Shown: positions 60,759-64,000 of the stretch, piece by piece
How the letters are laid out: every line of letters starts with the position of its first letter
How positions within the stretch are numbered: the first letter of the stretch is position 1
From: Streptomyces sp. Ag109_O5-1
Lineage (GTDB): Bacteria > Actinomycetota > Actinomycetes > Streptomycetales > Streptomycetaceae
Assembly: GCF_003814875.1 (NCBI RefSeq)
Contig: NZ_RKQF01000001.1
Span: forward strand, 5,518,001-5,582,000
DNA length: 64,000 nt
Direction: 5' to 3'
Notes under the pieces: model-generated
Seen by the model: the letters and a program-made list of their open reading frames with translations, nothing else
What the model was told of the DNA's origin: nothing
Database searches by the model: none
Translations under genes and position numbers: made by a program

Positions 60759-61035
60759 TCGTCCTCCTTGACGCTTGGGCTGAGCTCAAGATGTGGACGG
60801 ATTCTAGGTACCCCGGAGTGATCTCAACAGGGGACGGTAAACGGAATTGGCCTTCTCGTGCTCTTCAGCAAATGATCGAGGTCATGCCATCGAACCCGAA
60901 AGTGGTAACGCCTTAAAAGCATTGACGATCACAACTGGCGCAATCGGCGCTTGATCAAATTATCGGGCGATCTACCGGGCATTGATCGTGAATTCCTTCA
61001 CGAATTCGGCGACCGGATGACATCCGACGGAAAAT
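60759..61035. other. Intergenic region upstream of hppA
   Basis: Noticeably AT-rich and without a credible ORF. It presumably contains the leftward hppA promoter. A small palindrome CGTGAA-TTCC-TTCACG lies at 60987-61002, next to a second GAATTC. Confidence 0.55.
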
Positions 61036-61072
61036 AACAAGAAGGGCCCTGCTCAGCAGGGCCCTTCTTGTT
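61036..61072 (-). terminator. Terminator of the bldG-linked ATPase gene
   Basis: A perfect 17-bp stem (AACAAGAAGGGCCCTGC at 61036-61052 with 61056-61072) and a 3-nt loop lie 10 bp after the stop codon of the ATPase gene. The symmetric AA/TT-rich base lets it work in both directions. Confidence 0.9.
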
Positions 61073-61082
61073 CAGGTGACTC

Positions 61083-61517
61083 TCAGGCGAGCGCGATCCC
61101 CGGTGAGGTGGTCGGCCAGGTCATGCGGATCAGCCCGCCGTTCTCCCCGGCGGTGACCTCCACGTCGTCGACGAGGCCGCTGATGACCGCGAGGCCCATC
61201 TCGTCCTCCTCGGCCTCCGCGTCCGCGTCCGCCGCGCCACCGACCGCCCGGTCACCCGGAGCGGAACGGGGTGCATCGTCGCCGACCTCGATGGAGAACT
61301 GTTTCTCCTCCTCGATCAGCGCTACCCGCACCGGCTCGATGATGCCGGCGTTCTGGTGCAGACCTACGGCGCGGGAACAGGCCTCGCCGACGGCCAGCCG
61401 GACTTCGTCCAGAACGGCCTCGTCCACTCCGGCCCTGCGTGCCACCGCCGCCGCCACCAGTCGGGCGGTGCGGACGTGCTCGGGCAGCGCGCTGAAGCGG
61501 AGTTCAACGGTGGCCAT
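61083..61517 (-). CDS. ATP-binding anti-sigma factor-like protein linked to bldG
   Basis: A 144-residue HATPase_c_2 protein of the RsbW/SpoIIAB type. DEVRLAVGEACSRAVGLHQ near residue 38 is the N-box region, and DEMGLAVISGLVDDVEV near residue 109 replaces the usual glycine-rich lid. An acidic loop (ADADAEAEEDE) lies between them. In S. coelicolor the gene in this position (ORF3, ApgA) follows bldG and is cotranscribed with it. ATG 61517 follows GAGGGGG. BldG is its expected antagonist partner, by analogy. Confidence 0.88.
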   Translation of the reverse strand: MATVELRFSALPEHVRTARLVAAAVARRAGVDEAVLDEVRLAVGEACSRAVGLHQNAGIIEPVRVALIEEEKQFSIEVGDDAPRSAPGDRAVGGAADADAEAEEDEMGLAVISGLVDDVEVTAGENGGLIRMTWPTTSPGIALA

Positions 61518-61759
61518 ACGTCCCCCTCGGAACTACGGGCGTGCGATGGGGGGGCCGGGCCGCCGAGAACCCGGACCCCCCGATGAATTGCGTCCGCCAC
61601 AGGCACTGTGACCCGTGAACGGCTGTCGGCACGGGCACGCGGGCCCGAGCGGGCGGGGGCGACACTGGCGGGCGCACAGCTCTGTACGGGCCCGTGTCGG
61701 AGGCCGGCCGGAGCGGCGCGGACCGATCGGCGGTCCGGGTGCCGTCGGCCGGCCCGAGG

Positions 61760-62101
61760 TCAGTCGGTGGCCGCCACCGCTTCCTCGACCGAGGTGTGGA
61801 TCGGGAACACCTTGGTGAGGCCGGTGATGCGGAAGATCTTCAGAATGCGCTCCTGGTTGCACACCAGGCGCAGCGAACCCTCATGGGCACGCACCCGCTT
61901 CAGGCCGCCGACCAGCACGCCGAGCCCGGTGGAGTCGAGGAAGTCCACGCCCTCCATGTCGACGACGAGGTGGAAATTCCCGTCGTTCACCAGCTCGACC
62001 AGCTGCTCGCGCAACTTGGGCGCGGTATATACGTCGATTTCGCCACCGACCTCGACGACCGTACGATCGCCGACTGTACGGGTCGACAGGGACAGGTCCA
62101 C
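61760..62101 (-). CDS. bldG: Anti-sigma factor antagonist BldG
   Basis: A 113-residue STAS-domain protein, essentially the BldG sequence I know from S. coelicolor, needed for aerial growth and antibiotic production. The phosphorylation serine is Ser57 in GVDFLDSTGLGVLVGG. VVEVGGEIDVYTAPKLREQL and LRLVCNQERILKIFRITGL are the other family segments. GTG 62101 is preceded by GGAGGAT. The ATPase gene follows after 242 bp on the same strand, and the gap shows no ORF. A helicase gene diverges from the bldG start, 83 bp away. Confidence 0.97.
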   Translation of the reverse strand: MDLSLSTRTVGDRTVVEVGGEIDVYTAPKLREQLVELVNDGNFHLVVDMEGVDFLDSTGLGVLVGGLKRVRAHEGSLRLVCNQERILKIFRITGLTKVFPIHTSVEEAVAATD

Positions 62102-62184
62102 GGATCCTCCAGCACCTTGCTATCGAGCGGGTCGCCCCTTGGGACTCTTCGGCTTGCGGCCCCCGGGACGGTTCGCCAGCCGCG

Positions 62185-64000
62185 ATGGCATTCAATCACT
62201 TACCGGCAGGCGTGCACGACGCCTTGGCCCCATTGTCCGTCACTCCAGTGACACACTCGGTCCCGATGGCCATAAATCACCGATCCGATCGGCCCTCGGT
62301 TCCGGCCGCGTCCGGGTTCTCTCCGGGCACGGTCCTGGACCGGCTCGCCTCCGGGCCGAGCCGGGCTTCGCGCATCACTCATACGGAGCACTTGCCCCCG
62401 CGCGCCGGTCGGCATGCCGTCTGGCCTGACCGGATTCGTGCGGAGGTCGTCGCGGCCGTACAGGAGTGCGGCATCGAGCATCCCTGGGAGCACCAGGCCC
62501 TGGCCGCCGAGCACGCCCTGGACGGCGACTCGGTGGTGGTCGCCACGGGCACCGCCTCCGGCAAGTCCCTGGCGTACCTCGTGCCCGTCCTCTCCACCCT
62601 CCTGGAAGGCTCCGAGGCCCCCAACGGCCGGGGCGCCACCGCCCTCTACCTCGCGCCCACCAAGGCCCTCGCGGCGGATCAGTGCCGTTCGGTGAAGGAA
62701 CTTTCACAACCGCTCGGCACCGCCGTCCGCCCGGCCGTGTACGACGGCGACACGCCGTACGAGGAACGCGAGTGGGTCCGCCAGTACGCCAACTACGTGC
62801 TCACCAACCCGGACATGCTGCACCGCGGGATACTCCCCGGGCACCCGCGCTGGTCCTCCTTCCTGAAGTCGCTGAAGTACGTCGTCGTCGACGAATGCCA
62901 CACCTACCGGGGCGTCTTCGGCTCGCACGTCGCCCAGGTGCTGCGCCGGCTGCGCCGCCTGTGCGCCCGCTACGGCGCCTCCCCGGTCTTCCTGCTGGCC
63001 TCCGCCACCGCCGCCGAACCGGCCGTCGCCGCCCGCCGCCTCACCGGCCTGCCGGTCGTGGAGATCTCCGACGACGCCTCCCCGCGCGGCGAGCTGGTCT
63101 TCGCCCTCTGGGAGCCGCCGCTGACCGAGCTGCACGGCGAAAAGGGCGCCCCCGTCCGCCGTACCGCCACCGCCGAGACCGCCGACCTGCTGACCGACCT
63201 CACCGTGCAGGGCGTGCGGTCGGTCGCCTTCGTGCGCTCCCGGCGCGGCGCGGAGCTGATCTCCGTCATCACCCAGGAACGGCTGGCCGAGGTCGACCGT
63301 TCCCTCGCCCGGCGTGTCGCGGCCTACCGCGGCGGCTACCTCCCCGAGGAGCGGCGCGCCCTGGAACGCGCGCTGCACTCCGGGGAACTCCTCGGGCTTG
63401 CCGCCACAACGGCCCTGGAGCTGGGCGTGGACGTCTCCGGACTCGACGCCGTACTGATCGCCGGGTACCCGGGTACGAGGGCCTCTGTGTGGCAGCAGGC
63501 GGGCCGCGCGGGCCGCTCCGGCCAGGGCGCCCTCGCCGTCCTGGTCGCGCGCGACGACCCGCTGGACACCTTCCTCGTCCACCATCCCGAGGCGTTGTTC
63601 GACCAACCGGTGGAATCGACGGTCCTCGACCCCGACAACCCGTACGTCCTCGCCCCGCACCTGTGCGCGGCCGCGGCCGAGATCCCGCTCACCGACGAGG
63701 ACCTCGACCTGTTCGGGCCCGCCTGCGAGGAGCTGCTGCCGCAGCTGGAGGCCGCGAAGCTGCTGCGCCGTCGCACCAAGGCCTGGCACTGGACCCGCCG
63801 GGAGCGGGCCGCCGAGCTGACCGACATCCGCGGCGAGGGCGGCCGCCCGGTGCAGGTGGTCGAGGAGGGCACCGGACGCCTGCTCGGCACGGTGGACGCG
63901 AGCGCCGCGCACTCCACCGTCCACGAGGGCGCGGTCCATCTCCACCAGGGCCGCACCTACCTCGTGCGCCACCTCGACCTGGAGGACTCGGTGGCCCTGG
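62185..64000 (+). CDS. DEAD/DEAH-box helicase, 3' end outside window
   Basis: A superfamily 2 helicase of at least 605 visible residues running off the right edge. Motifs are VVVATGTASGKSLAYLVPVL (Walker A region, near residue 115), VVVDECHTYRG (DExH, near residue 235), LLASATAAEP (motif III) and in the second RecA domain TTALELGVDVSG and WQQAGRAGRSGQGAL (motif VI). It resembles the actinobacterial YprA/Hrq1-like helicases. ATG 62185 gives an N-terminus MAFNHLPAGVHDALAP that matches my memory of the S. coelicolor homologue; ATG 62266 is an alternative without the TTA codon. No clear ribosome-binding site precedes either. Confidence 0.9.
   Translation, partial: MAFNHLPAGVHDALAPLSVTPVTHSVPMAINHRSDRPSVPAASGFSPGTVLDRLASGPSRASRITHTEHLPPRAGRHAVWPDRIRAEVVAAVQECGIEHPWEHQALAAEHALDGDSVVVATGTASGKSLAYLVPVLSTLLEGSEAPNGRGATALYLAPTKALAADQCRSVKELSQPLGTAVRPAVYDGDTPYEEREWVRQYANYVLTNPDMLHRGILPGHPRWSSFLKSLKYVVVDECHTYRGVFGSHVAQVLRRLRRLCARYGASPVFLLASATAAEPAVAARRLTGLPVVEISDDASPRGELVFALWEPPLTELHGEKGAPVRRTATAETADLLTDLTVQGVRSVAFVRSRRGAELISVITQERLAEVDRSLARRVAAYRGGYLPEERRALERALHSGELLGLAATTALELGVDVSGLDAVLIAGYPGTRASVWQQAGRAGRSGQGALAVLVARDDPLDTFLVHHPEALFDQPVESTVLDPDNPYVLAPHLCAAAAEIPLTDEDLDLFGPACEELLPQLEAAKLLRRRTKAWHWTRRERAAELTDIRGEGGRPVQVVEEGTGRLLGTVDASAAHSTVHEGAVHLHQGRTYLVRHLDLEDSVAL
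62200..62202 (+). promoter_or_regulatory. TTA leucine codon near the start of the helicase gene
   Basis: Codon 6 of the helicase, counting from ATG 62185, is TTA. In Streptomyces TTA is read only by the developmentally regulated bldA tRNA, so translation from this start would depend on bldA. It is the only in-frame TTA I noticed in the window. Confidence 0.7.

Overview
The window looks like a chromosomal segment of a Streptomyces. It is very GC-rich with strong third-position GC, uses many GTG starts, and carries bldG, a TipA-type MerR regulator, an XRE/DUF397 cluster, an AfsR-type regulator and a DNA polymerase III delta-prime / thymidylate kinase / topoisomerase I block, an order I know from Streptomyces coelicolor. 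Comparisons with S. coelicolor are from memory, not from a search.

Bases 1-24,700 are mostly conserved core. Folate genes (a partial NTF2-like ORF, folB, folK, a DUF3180 gene) run right and converge on folE. A leftward block encodes FtsH, Hpt, TilS, a zinc metalloprotease and a penicillin-binding carboxypeptidase. Then come ppa, a ThrE-like exporter, a DedA protein with a Gln/Tyr-rich tail, and a TipA homologue with its operator conserved, divergent from a ClC-gadB pair that suggests acid resistance. After an aldehyde dehydrogenase there is an XRE / anti-sigma-like ATPase / DUF397 trio, in which the ATPase and DUF397 promoters carry the same 29-bp composite operator in inverted orientation. 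A VOC-ArsR-SRPBCC operon and two lipoproteins follow.

Bases 24,800-45,300 are variable. They hold a DUF2786 protein, a LysE exporter, a ClpC2-like Clp-N protein with a double operator and an apparently leaderless promoter, a PolA-like polymerase, an AfsR-type regulator, a glycosyltransferase, and a chimeric pseudogene joining a DUF2156 protein to the end of a LuxR regulator. The most interesting unit is at 36,119-43,431: a small secreted Cys-free protein, then an overlapping DUF5819-HTTM-M23 gene set, then an S53 protease overlapping an FAD oxidoreductase. It resembles in outline the Bacillus SdpABC peptide-toxin system with two extra proteases and a redox enzyme. The right edge of the region is decayed: an IS110-type transposase tail, the ATPase end of a SpoIIE-type phosphatase, frameshifted debris, and a tRNA-Thr(CGT).

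Bases 45,500-64,000 are core again, mostly leftward: a secreted tripeptidyl aminopeptidase, holB, a transporter-Tmk fusion, topA, a small membrane protein, a methyltransferase, a lipoprotein, the proton-pumping pyrophosphatase hppA, an anti-sigma kinase-like gene and bldG. Divergent from bldG is a DEAD/DEAH helicase that runs off the end and has a TTA leucine codon near its start, which would make it dependent on the bldA tRNA if the upstream start is used.
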